Shown: positions 52,974-62,404 of the stretch, one piece after another
Numbering within the stretch: position 1 is the first letter of the stretch
Layout: the number at the start of each line of letters is the position of its first letter
Source of the DNA: Sphingobium bisphenolivorans
Lineage (GTDB): Bacteria > Pseudomonadota > Alphaproteobacteria > Sphingomonadales > Sphingomonadaceae
Assembly: GCF_000412635.1 (NCBI RefSeq)
Contig: NZ_ASTG01000017.1
Span: forward strand, 62,001 to 126,000
Direction: 5' to 3'
DNA: 64,000 nucleotides
Translations under genes and position numbers: made by a program
Notes under the pieces: generated by a model
What the model was told of the DNA's origin: nothing
Database searches by the model: none
Seen by the model: the letters and a program-made list of their open reading frames with translations, nothing else

Positions 52974-55574
52974 ATGGCAGACATGCAATCCTCCCCCGCC
53001 GCCGTCCCCACCATTATCCGGCGTGAGGACTATCGTCCGCCCGATTGGCTCGTCCCTGCGATCGACCTGGATTTTGATCTCGATGCGGCTGCCACGCAGG
53101 TCAAGGCAACGCTCGGCGTTTCGCGCAACGGTGCTCATGATCGCCCACTTCGGCTCGATGGCGATGATCTGACCCCCTTGCGTGTCAGTGTCGATGGCCA
53201 AATCCTGGAGGAGGGGCAGTGGCACCTTGATGCCGGGGCGCTCGTCATCCCGCTGACTGGCGACACGCATCAGATAGAAACCCTGGTCGAACTTACGCCG
53301 GCCGAAAATAGCAAGCTCATGGGGCTTTATGCGAGCGGCGGGCTGCTCTGCACCCAATGCGAGGCGGAAGGATTTCGGCGGATCACCTTCTTCCCGGATC
53401 GCCCGGACATATTGTCGCGCTACTCGGTCCATATGACTGCCGATAAGCAGCTTTATCCTGTCCTGCTCGCCAATGGTGATCCGGTGGGCCAAGGCGATTT
53501 GCCGGGCGGGCGCCACTGGGCGCGCTGGACGGATCCATTCCCCAAGCCTTGTTATTTGTTCGCGCTCGTTGCGGGTGACCTGGCCTGCAATGCGGACCGC
53601 TTCGTTACGATGAGCGGCCGCGAGGTGGCGCTTGGCATTTGGGTTAAGGAGGCCGACCTCCCCCGCACCGCTCATGCCATGCAGGCGCTGAAGAACAGCA
53701 TGGCTTGGGATGAGCGGGTATATGGGCGCGAATATGATCTGGACGTCTTCAACATCGTGGCGGTGGCGGACTTCAACTTCGGGGCGATGGAGAATAAGGG
53801 CCTCAACATCTTCAACTCGCGCTATATTCTGGCCGATCCGGATACCGCTACGGACGTCGACTATGATGGAGTAGAGGGTGTCGTCGCCCACGAATATTTC
53901 CATAACTGGTCCGGCAACCGCGTCACCTGCCGCGACTGGTTCCAGCTGTCATTAAAGGAAGGATTCACAGTCTTTCGCGACCAGAATTTTTCTGCTGACA
54001 TGGGGAGCCACGCCGTCAAGCGCATCGAGGACGTGCGCATCCTGCGCGGCGCGCAGTTCCAGGAGGATCAAGGACCGCTCGCCCATCCGGTTCGCCCCGA
54101 ATCCTATATGGAAATCAGCAACTTCTATACGGCGACCATCTATAACAAAGGCGCTGAGCTGATCCGCATGATGGCGCTGATGCTGGGACCAGAGCGCTTC
54201 CGTGCAGGCACCGACCTTTATTTTGAGCGCCATGACGGCCAGGCCGCGACATGCGAGGATTTCGTTATCGCAATGGAGGAGGGCGGTGGCATCGACCTTC
54301 GCCAGTTCCGCCTCTGGTATGAGCAGGCGGGAACGCCGCGCGTCCGTGCCCTGCTGGCCTATGACGCGGCCGCTGGGAGGGCAACGCTTACACTGGAGCA
54401 GTCGGTTCCGCCTACACCTGGTCAAGCCGATAAGGAGCCCATGGCTATTCCGCTGCGCACGGCCCTGTTCGATCCTGCATCGGGGCAGAGCGGTGGCGAC
54501 CATCTGCTGCTGCTGACCGAGGAGCGGCAGAACTTCATCTTCGAAGGTTTGAGCGCGGCGCCGATCCTGTCGATCAATCGCGGATTTTCCGCTCCAGTTA
54601 TCGTGGAGACCGACCGCAGCCAGGCTGATCTGGCGTTCCTTTCCGCGCACGACGATGACCCCTTCGCGCGCTATGAAGCGATGCAGCAGTTGATGGTCAA
54701 TGTGCTGGTCGGGAAAATAGCGGGCCAGCCGGTGGACGAGGATGCGGTCCTTGCCGCCATCCGGAACACCGCCGCCGATTCTGCTCTAGACCCCGCATTC
54801 GTCGCCGAAGCGATCCGTCTGCCGAGCGAAGCCTATCTCGGCGATCAGATGGCCATAGTCGATCCCGATGCGATCCACGCAGCGCGGGACGGGTTGCAAA
54901 GCCGCATCGGCTCGGAATTGGAGACGCTGTGGCGCGACATTCATGCCCGAACAAAGGCCAACGGCTTTTCCCTTTCCGCGGCGGCGAAGGGGGCACGGAA
55001 GCTGCGCAATACCGCTTTGCTCTATCTGGCTGCGTCGGGCGCTGAGGACGGGGCCTCCGTTGCGTTCGACCAATTCGATCAGGCCGACAATATGACCGAA
55101 CGGCAGGCGGCCCTAGCGACGCTGGCCAATGGCACGAGCGTGGAGCGGGATGCCGCGCTGGATATCTTCTACCAGCGGTATCGCAGCGATGCGCTGACGC
55201 TGGACAAATGGTTCCAGACACAGGCCTTCGCCTTCCATGCCGACACGGTCGATCTGGTGCAGGAACTGGCGCATCATCAGGACTTCAGCCTTGGCAACCC
55301 CAACCGGGTGCGCTCGCTTTATGGCGCCTTCACCGGAAACCAGTGGGCCTTTCATCACCCGTCCGGCAAGGGTTATCGCCTCGTCGCTGATTGCGTCATA
55401 GCCCTCGACAAGCTTAACCCGCAAACCGCAGCCCGGCTTGTTCCGCCGCTCGGCCGCTGGAAGAGGTTCGATGCGCAGCGCGCTGGGATGATGCGCGCTG
55501 AGTTGCAGCGGATACTGGCAGAGCCCGGCCTGTCAAAGGATGTGACCGAGCAGGTCAGCAAGAGCCTGGAATGA
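52974..55574 (+). CDS. pepN: Aminopeptidase N
   Basis: An 866-residue M1 zinc aminopeptidase. The exopeptidase motif GAMENKGLNIF (near residue 263) precedes the zinc site HEYFHNWSGNRVTCRDWFQLSLKEG (near residue 304). The second domain includes NFYTATIYNKGAELIRMM. Length and order match the E. coli PepN type. It may have its own promoter, as a terminator precedes it; the short gap has no other gene. Confidence 0.95.
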   Translation: MADMQSSPAAVPTIIRREDYRPPDWLVPAIDLDFDLDAAATQVKATLGVSRNGAHDRPLRLDGDDLTPLRVSVDGQILEEGQWHLDAGALVIPLTGDTHQIETLVELTPAENSKLMGLYASGGLLCTQCEAEGFRRITFFPDRPDILSRYSVHMTADKQLYPVLLANGDPVGQGDLPGGRHWARWTDPFPKPCYLFALVAGDLACNADRFVTMSGREVALGIWVKEADLPRTAHAMQALKNSMAWDERVYGREYDLDVFNIVAVADFNFGAMENKGLNIFNSRYILADPDTATDVDYDGVEGVVAHEYFHNWSGNRVTCRDWFQLSLKEGFTVFRDQNFSADMGSHAVKRIEDVRILRGAQFQEDQGPLAHPVRPESYMEISNFYTATIYNKGAELIRMMALMLGPERFRAGTDLYFERHDGQAATCEDFVIAMEEGGGIDLRQFRLWYEQAGTPRVRALLAYDAAAGRATLTLEQSVPPTPGQADKEPMAIPLRTALFDPASGQSGGDHLLLLTEERQNFIFEGLSAAPILSINRGFSAPVIVETDRSQADLAFLSAHDDDPFARYEAMQQLMVNVLVGKIAGQPVDEDAVLAAIRNTAADSALDPAFVAEAIRLPSEAYLGDQMAIVDPDAIHAARDGLQSRIGSELETLWRDIHARTKANGFSLSAAAKGARKLRNTALLYLAASGAEDGASVAFDQFDQADNMTERQAALATLANGTSVERDAALDIFYQRYRSDALTLDKWFQTQAFAFHADTVDLVQELAHHQDFSLGNPNRVRSLYGAFTGNQWAFHHPSGKGYRLVADCVIALDKLNPQTAARLVPPLGRWKRFDAQRAGMMRAELQRILAEPGLSKDVTEQVSKSLE

Positions 55575-55613
55575 CCGTGCTCGGCTGACCTGCCCCCCAG
55601 CCGGGTCGCTCCT

Positions 55614-56219
55614 TCAGCGGCTCGCGAGCCAGGCGGCGACGTCGGCAGCCACCTTGTTTGCGGCGGTGTTGAGTGGCGCGCCGATGGTGCCGGCTTCGAT
55701 CTTGCCGCCGACTGGCGCGCTCGCGGTGAAGCGCTGCTTGGCGATGGCCACGCCGCCGGGTCCTGCCAGCATGGCGTCATAGGTCACGACGGCGCTGTTG
55801 GTCGCCTCATCCAGCCCGAATTCGACCAGCTCTCCCATCAGCCGCTGCCCCGCATCGGCGGAATATTGGCCGGGATCGAGGACGACGCGGTTGCTGGTCG
55901 CCGCGATGGTTTCGGACAGCAGCTTCTGGAACAGGTGGCGCGGCGTGTCCGCCCATTGCACCTTCGTCACATAGGCGAGGGAGGTGGGGGATGTCTGCAC
56001 CGGCACGCGCACGGTGTCGAGCATCTTGGGCGACTCCGGATCGGCCACAGTGATGCTGGTGCCGGCGGAGGCGCTGCGCAGCGTCCCGGGCGCAACCTTC
56101 TGCGCGGCGGAGAGGGCGAGCAGCCGCTGTGGCGGCTTCCCGCCGAACGAGACGCAGCCTGTCAGCGCGAGAGCGAGGCCGAGAGTGGCCGACATGGCGG
56201 CTAGTTTCTTGTGGAACAT
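55614..56219 (-). CDS. ABC-type transport auxiliary lipoprotein (PqiC/DUF330-like)
   Basis: A 201-residue outer-membrane-directed lipoprotein from the ATG at 56219 with lipobox ALALTGCVSFGG. It belongs by position and layout to the auxiliary component of MCE transport systems, similar to PqiC. The body has QTSPTSLAYVTKVQWADTPRHLFQKLL and a C-terminal WLASR. An ATG at 56237 overlapping the mlaD stop would add six residues. It likely bridges the outer membrane. Confidence 0.8.
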   Translation of the reverse strand: MFHKKLAAMSATLGLALALTGCVSFGGKPPQRLLALSAAQKVAPGTLRSASAGTSITVADPESPKMLDTVRVPVQTSPTSLAYVTKVQWADTPRHLFQKLLSETIAATSNRVVLDPGQYSADAGQRLMGELVEFGLDEATNSAVVTYDAMLAGPGGVAIAKQRFTASAPVGGKIEAGTIGAPLNTAANKVAADVAAWLASR

Positions 56220-56233
56220 CGCAGGAGGCCCTC

Positions 56234-57196
56234 TCATGGCTTGTAGTCAGGCAGTTTGGGTGCGCCGACGATCGACCCGGCGCCTTGCTGATCGAGCTTT
56301 TCGGCCACTCCCCGGAAGGCGCGCGACATTTCGCGCAGGTCGCGCACCAGCTGGTTCACTTCCGGCATGGTCTGGTTGCTGAAGGCACGGACGCCCGGCT
56401 GCGCCTCGGCGATGGTCTTGTCCAACGTATCGATACTTTGCGTCGCAGCTTGCACGCTCTTGCGCAGGTCGGCCATCAACGGGCGGCCCTCGTCGGCCAG
56501 CATCGAATTGGTGGTGGCGGCGAGCTTGCCGATCTGCTCAGCGGCGATGCCGGTGCGCTGGACCGCGACCCGGGCCTCTGCGAGCGTAGCCGAGATTTCC
56601 GGGCTGCGATCGGCGAGCGATCCGGAGATCCGCTCCACATTGGCAAGGATGCCGGCGATCGACTGCTGGTTCTTGTCGTTGAGCAATTGCGTCAACCGCT
56701 CTGTCAGGGTGGAGAGGCGCTCCAGCAGTTGCGGCGCATTGTTGAGCAATTCACCCAGCGCTCCGGGCTTGGTCGGGATCACCGGCACGCCATCAGGGCA
56801 GGCGGAGAGCGGGTTTTCTGTCGGGCAGGTGATGGGCGGCGCACCCTTGACCGCGCCGTCCAGCACGATCTCCGAAACGCCGGTGAAGCCGACGCCGGCG
56901 ATCGTCGCGGTGGTGCCTTGCAGCACCGGCGTGCCCTCCTTGACGGAAATGCGCACCTTCACGAAGCTCGGGTCGCGCTTCCACAGTTCGATCTTCTCGA
57001 CCTGACCGGAGGGAACGCCGGAATAATTGACGCTCGACCCCTTCGCCAGACCGTTCACCGACTGTTTGAAGAATATGTCATATTCCATATTCTCCCCATC
57101 GGACAGGCGCGAGAACCAGAAGGCGGCCAGCATGATCGCCGCCAGCAGCAGCAGCGTGACCGTACCCACCAGCACATGGTTGGAGCGGGTTTCCAT
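56234..57196 (-). CDS. mlaD: MCE domain lipid-transport protein MlaD
   Basis: A 320-residue inner-membrane-anchored MCE protein that forms a hexameric ring for phospholipid transport between membranes. One N-terminal helix (residues ~8-28), then MCE domain FFKQSVNGLAKGSSVNYSGVPSGQVEKI (residues ~42-69). The C-terminal half is an extended coiled-coil-type region (residues ~160-300), longer than E. coli MlaD. It follows mlaF and mlaE. Confidence 0.92.
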   Translation of the reverse strand: METRSNHVLVGTVTLLLLAAIMLAAFWFSRLSDGENMEYDIFFKQSVNGLAKGSSVNYSGVPSGQVEKIELWKRDPSFVKVRISVKEGTPVLQGTTATIAGVGFTGVSEIVLDGAVKGAPPITCPTENPLSACPDGVPVIPTKPGALGELLNNAPQLLERLSTLTERLTQLLNDKNQQSIAGILANVERISGSLADRSPEISATLAEARVAVQRTGIAAEQIGKLAATTNSMLADEGRPLMADLRKSVQAATQSIDTLDKTIAEAQPGVRAFSNQTMPEVNQLVRDLREMSRAFRGVAEKLDQQGAGSIVGAPKLPDYKP

Positions 57197-58097
57197 ATCT
57201 TATCGCCTTTTGTCCGGTTGCGCTTGCGCCGATGGCTGCGGAGAAGCGGACCTGCCGCGTTCCCGCTCCACCGCCGCCGTAGCGGCCCGCCCCCCGCCCG
57301 CGCGGGCCGTTGAAATATTCCTGGATCCAGGGGTGATCGGTAGCCAGCAGCTCGTCGATCGTGCCGACCGCGGTGACTTGCCGGTCGGCCAGCACCGCCA
57401 CCCGGTCACAGATCGAATAGAGCGTGTCGAGATCGTGGGTGATGAGGAAGACGGTGAGGCCCAGCGTCTGCTGCAGCCTCCGGGTCTGCTCATCGAACGC
57501 CGCCGCGCCGATCGGGTCCAGCCCTGCGGTCGGCTCGTCCAGGAACAGCAGATCAGGATCGAGCGCGAGGGCGCGGGCAAGGCCGGCGCGCTTCTTCATG
57601 CCGCCTGACAATTCTGCGGGATATTTGGGGCCAGCCTCGGCGGGCAGGCCCGTCATGCGGATCTTGTAGGCGGCGATCTCGTCGCGCAGCTGCGGGCCGA
57701 TGTTCGGATAATATTCGCGGATCGGCACCTCGACATTTTCCGCAACGGTGAGCGTCGAGAAGAGCGCGCCGCCCTGGAACAGGACGCCCCAACGCTTGCG
57801 GATGGCGAGCGCCTCATCGTCAAGACGGCCGATCATGGATTCGCCGAAGACGTGAACCTCGCCCTCGTCAGGCGTCTGCAGCCCGATGATCGAACGCATC
57901 AGCACCGACTTGCCGGTGCCGGACCCGCCGACCACGCCCAATATCTCGCCCTTGCGCACGTCGAGGTTCAGGCCTTCATGCACGACCTGATCGCCGAAGC
58001 TGTTCTTGAGGTTGCGCACGGAGATGGCGACGCCGTCCTTCTGGACAGCCCGCTCGACCCGCGCTTCCTCAGCGGCGGTTTCTTCCTCCGGCGCCAT
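57078..58097 (-). CDS. mlaF: MlaF-type ABC ATPase, probable 3' frameshift
   Basis: Cytoplasmic ATPase of the Mla lipid transporter. The Walker A motif GGSGTGKSVLMRSI is near residue 57, signature LSGGMKKRAGLARALA near residue 165 and Walker B LLFLDEPTAGLDP. The reading frame as given runs to 339 residues and overlaps mlaD by 119 bases with an odd Gly/Ala tail. Dropping one base from the six-C run at 57290-57295 would end it at 57200, four bases before mlaD, as a 298-residue protein. The true end is therefore probably 57200. Confidence 0.9.
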   Translation of the reverse strand: MAPEEETAAEEARVERAVQKDGVAISVRNLKNSFGDQVVHEGLNLDVRKGEILGVVGGSGTGKSVLMRSIIGLQTPDEGEVHVFGESMIGRLDDEALAIRKRWGVLFQGGALFSTLTVAENVEVPIREYYPNIGPQLRDEIAAYKIRMTGLPAEAGPKYPAELSGGMKKRAGLARALALDPDLLFLDEPTAGLDPIGAAAFDEQTRRLQQTLGLTVFLITHDLDTLYSICDRVAVLADRQVTAVGTIDELLATDHPWIQEYFNGPRGRGAGRYGGGGAGTRQVRFSAAIGASATGQKAIRYGNPLQPCAGGYGHAAAAGGDHAGRLLVLAPVRWGEYGI

Positions 58098-59206
58098 CAG
58101 TTCCAGCCCAGCCAGGTGAAGAATACGGCGAAGAAGGCGTCGATCACGATGACGAGAAAGATCGCCTGCACCACGGCGGAGGTGGTGCGCAGGCCCACTT
58201 CCTCAGCATTGGCCTTGACCTGCATGCCCTGATAGCAGCCGGCTAGCGCGATGATGATGCCGAAGACCGGCGCCTTGATGAGGCCGACCCAGAGGTCGGT
58301 GATCGGCACCACTTCGCGCAGGCGCTGGAAGAAGGTGATCGGCGGTATCTCCAGCGACACGGCGCAGAGGAAGCCGCCGCCGATGATGGCGACGATCGAG
58401 GAATAGAAGCCGAGCAGCGGCATCATCACCACCACCGCAAGCGTGCGGGGAAGGACCAGCGCCTCCATCGGCGAAACGCCGATGGTGCGCATAGCGTCGA
58501 TTTCCTCCGTCAGCTTCATCGTGCCGAGTTGCGCGGCGAAGGCGGAACCGGACCGGCCCGCGACCATGATCGCGGTCATCAGCACGCCGAGTTCGCGGAA
58601 GGTGAGACGGCCGACCAGGTTGATCGTCAGCATCTCCATGCCGAACTGCCGCAACTGCACCGATCCTTGCTGGGCGATGACGATGCCGATCAGGAAGCTC
58701 ATGAGGCCGATGATGCCGAGCGCCGACACGCCCACCACTTCGAACCGCTGGACAACGGCGTTGATGCGGAAGCGGCTGGGATGGCGGATGACGTTCCAGG
58801 TGGCGACCAGCGTGCTGCCGAAGAAGCCGAGCAGGCCGAGCAGCGTTTCCCCGGCCATCATCACGGCCGCGCCGATCTGCCCGACGACGCGCTGCCAGGG
58901 CGACACATAGTCCGGACGGATATTGACCGGCTCGTCCACTTCGCTGACGGTCGCGATCAGCCGCTCTGCATCCTCGTCCGCGCCGGTGATGCCGCAACCC
59001 AGCCGCCGCGCTGCCCGGTGGACGGTCCAGGCGCCGATCGTGTCCATATGATCGACGCCGGACAGGTCGATCGCCTCCACTGGCCCGGAAATCGCGTCCA
59101 GCCGGTTGGGCAGGTCGTGGAGACATGCAATGGAAAGATGACCGGAAAGCCGAATGACACCACCGCCATCGCGCGCTTCTTCCACAAGGTCTGCGGCTTT
59201 GTTCAT
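58097..59206 (-). CDS. mlaE: MlaE permease with fused N-terminal STAS domain
   Basis: A 369-residue ABC permease of the MCE-linked lipid transport system. Residues ~10-100 form a STAS-type domain (SGPVEAIDLSGVDHMDTIGAWTV), a role played by separate MlaB in E. coli. The rest is the MlaE domain with six or so helices, including RLTFRELGVLMTAIMVAGRSGSAFAAQLGTM. The ATG at 59206 is used over an adjacent TTG. First gene of the operon; ATGA overlap with mlaF. Confidence 0.92.
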   Translation of the reverse strand: MNKAADLVEEARDGGGVIRLSGHLSIACLHDLPNRLDAISGPVEAIDLSGVDHMDTIGAWTVHRAARRLGCGITGADEDAERLIATVSEVDEPVNIRPDYVSPWQRVVGQIGAAVMMAGETLLGLLGFFGSTLVATWNVIRHPSRFRINAVVQRFEVVGVSALGIIGLMSFLIGIVIAQQGSVQLRQFGMEMLTINLVGRLTFRELGVLMTAIMVAGRSGSAFAAQLGTMKLTEEIDAMRTIGVSPMEALVLPRTLAVVVMMPLLGFYSSIVAIIGGGFLCAVSLEIPPITFFQRLREVVPITDLWVGLIKAPVFGIIIALAGCYQGMQVKANAEEVGLRTTSAVVQAIFLVIVIDAFFAVFFTWLGWN

Positions 59207-59305
59207 CAAGGCGGTTTAGTGGTCCATTATCGGTTGCACGGCAAGCCGAAACGGCCCATCCGCACGATCAAACGAAGGGACTACCCAAAAAGTTTCGGAC
59301 ACGGC

Positions 59306-59980
59306 ATGACGCACAGGCTGGCAATCTACGATATGGACCGCACGGTCACCTTTACGGGCACCTATACCGGCTTTCTGATCCACGTCGCCCGGGCGATGGC
59401 GCCATGGCGGCTGGTGCTGTTTCCTTGCGTCATTCTGCTGATGCTCGCCTATGTCATGAAGCTGATCACGCGCCAGCGCCTGAAGGAATTAAATCAGGCG
59501 CTGATGATCGGTTCCAATGTCCAGCGCGCAAAGCTGATGCCGCATGTCGAAAGCTATGCCGAGCGGGTGGTGGCGAAGAACGTCCGAGCGGGCGCGCTGG
59601 CGCAGATCGCGCGGGACAAGGCTGATGGCTGCACGCTGGTGCTGGCGACCGCCTCCTACCGGCTTTATGTCGAGCCGATCGCTCGCCGGCTCGGCTTCGA
59701 CGCGGTGATCGCCACCGATCATCTGAGCCAGGACCTGCGTTACGTTCGCGCCAAGATCGCGGGTGAGAATTGCTACGACACCGGCAAGCTGCGGATGATC
59801 AAGGCGTGGATGGCGGCCGAGGCGATCGATCGCACCACGACGCATATCCGCGCCTATTCGGACCATGTGTCCGACGCGCCGATGCTGGAATATGCGGACG
59901 TTCCCTTCGCCTCCAATCCGCACAAGCCGCTGGCGAAACTGGCGGCTGAGCGAGGGTGGACGAGAGTGGACTGGAACTGA
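59306..59980 (+). CDS. HAD-IB family phosphatase
   Basis: A 224-residue HAD-superfamily hydrolase. Motif I is IYDMDRTVTFTGTYTGF (residues 6-22, nucleophile Asp), motif II LATASYRLYVEPIAR and motif III/IV in KIAGENCYDTGKLRMI and AYSDHVSDAPMLEYA. The N-terminal membrane-like patch (residues ~28-50, WRLVLFPCVILLMLAYVM) is typical of IB-type enzymes. Substrate unknown (phosphoserine- or phospholipid-related in relatives). It stops exactly where the convergent next gene stops. Confidence 0.85.
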   Translation: MTHRLAIYDMDRTVTFTGTYTGFLIHVARAMAPWRLVLFPCVILLMLAYVMKLITRQRLKELNQALMIGSNVQRAKLMPHVESYAERVVAKNVRAGALAQIARDKADGCTLVLATASYRLYVEPIARRLGFDAVIATDHLSQDLRYVRAKIAGENCYDTGKLRMIKAWMAAEAIDRTTTHIRAYSDHVSDAPMLEYADVPFASNPHKPLAKLAAERGWTRVDWN

Positions 59981-60916
59981 TCATCCCATAATGGGTGAGA
60001 CGAGCGGCTCGCCCGCGAAATGGGCGGAGAGGTTCGCCAGCAGCATCTGCGTCATGCGGGCCACCGCCTCATGGGTCGCGCCGGCGGTGTGGGGCGTCAC
60101 GATGCAGTTGGGCACGTCTTCCCAGCGCGCCGCGGGAGTCGGCTCCTCCTCGAACACGTCGAGCGCCGCGCCGCCCAGCCGCCCGGAGCGAAGCGCCGCG
60201 ATCACCGCGTCTTCATCGACCAATTGCCCCCGCGCCACATTGACGAGCAGCCCGTCGCTGCCAAGCGCATCCAGCATGGCGGCGGAGATCATCCCGCGAT
60301 TCTCCTCGGTCGCCTTCGCCGCCACCACCACTATGTCGCTCTCCTCAGCGAGCGCTTGCAGACTTTCGGCGCGCCGCCAGGGCAGGGCGGGCTTGGCCCT
60401 CGGACCCCACCAGCTCGGCTGCATCCGCAATGCTTCCGCGCGAGTAGCGACGGCGACGCCAATGCTACCCATGCCGACGATGCCGATCCTTGCGTCCGCC
60501 AGCGAGTGGCTCAGCATCTTGCCGTCCGCCGTCCATCCGCCTGCGCGTAATTGCCGCTCGCCGCGTACGAGGCCGCGCCGATGCGCGATGATGAGGCCGA
60601 TGGCATGGTCGGCCACATCCTCCGCATTGGCATCGAGCGCATGGGTCACCGCCACGCCATGCGCCTTGGCCCACTCCAGATCGACGCCGTCATGGCCGAC
60701 GGTGAAGCAGGCGATCAGCCGCAGCGCCTTCATCCGCTCCAGCATCGTCCTTTCGAGCCGGAACTCGCCCGCCGTCACCAGCACCTGCGCCTCCGCCATG
60801 CGTGCCCGCCCGGCTTCCTCCCACAACGGCATGACGTCATAGAGAGGCGTCAGGACCCCGAATAGCGGCGCAAGATGCGGCTGGGCGATGAGGATGAGGG
60901 GGCGGTCCCCGCTCAT
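59981..60916 (-). CDS. D-isomer specific 2-hydroxyacid dehydrogenase
   Basis: A 311-residue NAD(P)-dependent dehydrogenase (glyoxylate/hydroxypyruvate reductase or related). The Rossmann loop is IGIVGMGSIGVAVATRA (near residue 145). Catalytic Arg is in VNVARGQLVDEDAV, with Glu and His in the TPHTAGATHEA segment. Its start overlaps the preceding PLP-enzyme stop by 4 bases. Substrate cannot be set from sequence. Confidence 0.9.
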   Translation of the reverse strand: MSGDRPLILIAQPHLAPLFGVLTPLYDVMPLWEEAGRARMAEAQVLVTAGEFRLERTMLERMKALRLIACFTVGHDGVDLEWAKAHGVAVTHALDANAEDVADHAIGLIIAHRRGLVRGERQLRAGGWTADGKMLSHSLADARIGIVGMGSIGVAVATRAEALRMQPSWWGPRAKPALPWRRAESLQALAEESDIVVVAAKATEENRGMISAAMLDALGSDGLLVNVARGQLVDEDAVIAALRSGRLGGAALDVFEEEPTPAARWEDVPNCIVTPHTAGATHEAVARMTQMLLANLSAHFAGEPLVSPIMG

Positions 60917-62241
60917 CCCACCGCCCGCAACGCCTGCGCGAAGTCTGCGATCAGATCGTCCGCATCCTCGCAGCCGATCGAGATGCGGACCATATTGTCG
61001 CTTATCGCCAGCGCCTTCTTGCGCTCAGCTGGCACCGACAAATGCGTCATCGCCGCCGGGTGGCTCGCCAGCGTCTCCGTCCCGCCCAGGCTGACCGCCA
61101 GCTTGGCGATTTTGAGGGCGTCGAGAAAGGCGAAGGCTTCCGGCTCGCCACCCTTGAGGTAGAGCGAGAAAGTGGAGCCCGCGCCGGTGCAATGGCGCCG
61201 GTAGATGTCAGCCTGCCGCTCCGTCTCCGGGAAGCCGAGATAGACGACCTTCTCCACCTGCGGCTGATCCTTCAGCCAGGCGCAGACCTTCGCCGCATTG
61301 TCGCCCGCACGGCTCATCCGTAGTTCCAGCGTCTCCAGGCTCCGCAGCAGCATCCAGGCGCTGTGCGGATCGAGGATGGTGCCGATCGTGTTGCGCATCA
61401 GCCGGATGGTATTGATGAGGCCGTTGGGACCCAGCACGCCGCCCGCGACCAGGTCGCTATGGCCGCCGGCATATTTGGTGAGGCTGTAGATGACGAGGTC
61501 AGCGCCGTGACTGAGCGGATGGTGCCACAGCGGGCCGAGGAAAGTGTTGTCGATCGCGATCGGCGGGCGATATTCTTCGCCTGCGAACAAAAAGTCGCGC
61601 CGCGCAACTACCGCTTCCAGATCGACCAGGACGTTGGTCGGGTTGGCCGGACTTTCAAGATAGATGAGCGCGACGCGGCCGAGCGCCTTGGCCTTCTCGA
61701 TCACGGCGCCGATTTCCTCTTCGCTGGCACCGGCCGGGAAATCGAGCCATTGGACGCCGAATTTGCCCAGCGTACGGCCGATCAGCGATTCCGTCGCGGC
61801 ATAGAGCGGCGCCGAATGGACGATCACGTCGCCCGGCTGAACCAGCGCGAGCAGGGTGGTGGCGATTGCCGACATGCCGCTGGAAAAAAGCAGCGCGTCT
61901 TCCGCCTCCTCCCAGATTGCCAGCCGGTCCTCGGCGATCTCCTGATTGGGGCCGTTGAAGCGAGAGTAGATGAGGCCTTCCGCGCCACCGGGGCGAAGGC
62001 CCGTCACCCCCTCGAAATGCCGCTTGCCGGCCGCCGCGCTTTCGAAGGCGAAGGTGGAGGTCAGGAAGATCGGCGGTTTCAGCGACCCTTCCGACAAGGT
62101 GGGGTCATAGCCGTGGCCCATCATCAGCGTCGCCGGCTTCAGCTTGCGGCCCTCAATCTCCATGATCGGCTGCTTGGGGCGGCGGCGGTTATGCGTGGGT
62201 TCAGCGCCGGTGAGGTCGGCTTCGGTTTCGCCGGTCATCAT
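60913..62241 (-). CDS. Cystathionine gamma-synthase family PLP enzyme
   Basis: A 442-residue Cys/Met metabolism enzyme. The PLP lysine is in VIYSLTKYAGGHSDLVAGG (near residue 250), with SSGMSAIATTLLAL and AIDNTFLGPLWHHPLSHG upstream. C-terminal SLGGTETLASHPAAMTH is typical. The N-terminal 40 residues are longer than many family members. An AGGAGAAG site precedes two ATGs (62241, 62238). It could be a cystathionine synthase/lyase or methionine gamma-lyase. It leads an operon with the dehydrogenase. Confidence 0.9.
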   Translation of the reverse strand: MMTGETEADLTGAEPTHNRRRPKQPIMEIEGRKLKPATLMMGHGYDPTLSEGSLKPPIFLTSTFAFESAAAGKRHFEGVTGLRPGGAEGLIYSRFNGPNQEIAEDRLAIWEEAEDALLFSSGMSAIATTLLALVQPGDVIVHSAPLYAATESLIGRTLGKFGVQWLDFPAGASEEEIGAVIEKAKALGRVALIYLESPANPTNVLVDLEAVVARRDFLFAGEEYRPPIAIDNTFLGPLWHHPLSHGADLVIYSLTKYAGGHSDLVAGGVLGPNGLINTIRLMRNTIGTILDPHSAWMLLRSLETLELRMSRAGDNAAKVCAWLKDQPQVEKVVYLGFPETERQADIYRRHCTGAGSTFSLYLKGGEPEAFAFLDALKIAKLAVSLGGTETLASHPAAMTHLSVPAERKKALAISDNMVRISIGCEDADDLIADFAQALRAVG

Positions 62242-62404
62242 CTTCTCCTGCCAAGGGGCGCGGCCGAAGCGGCGCCGGTCTGCATGTCGATGAGTGTAAC
62301 GCCTTTTCCGCCGCCGGAGCCACAGGCGGCGCGAAACTTCTTCTTGGTGGACGGAGTTACCCCTTGCACCGAACTTGCCGAGGACCGCTCCCCCTCCCTA
62401 CATC

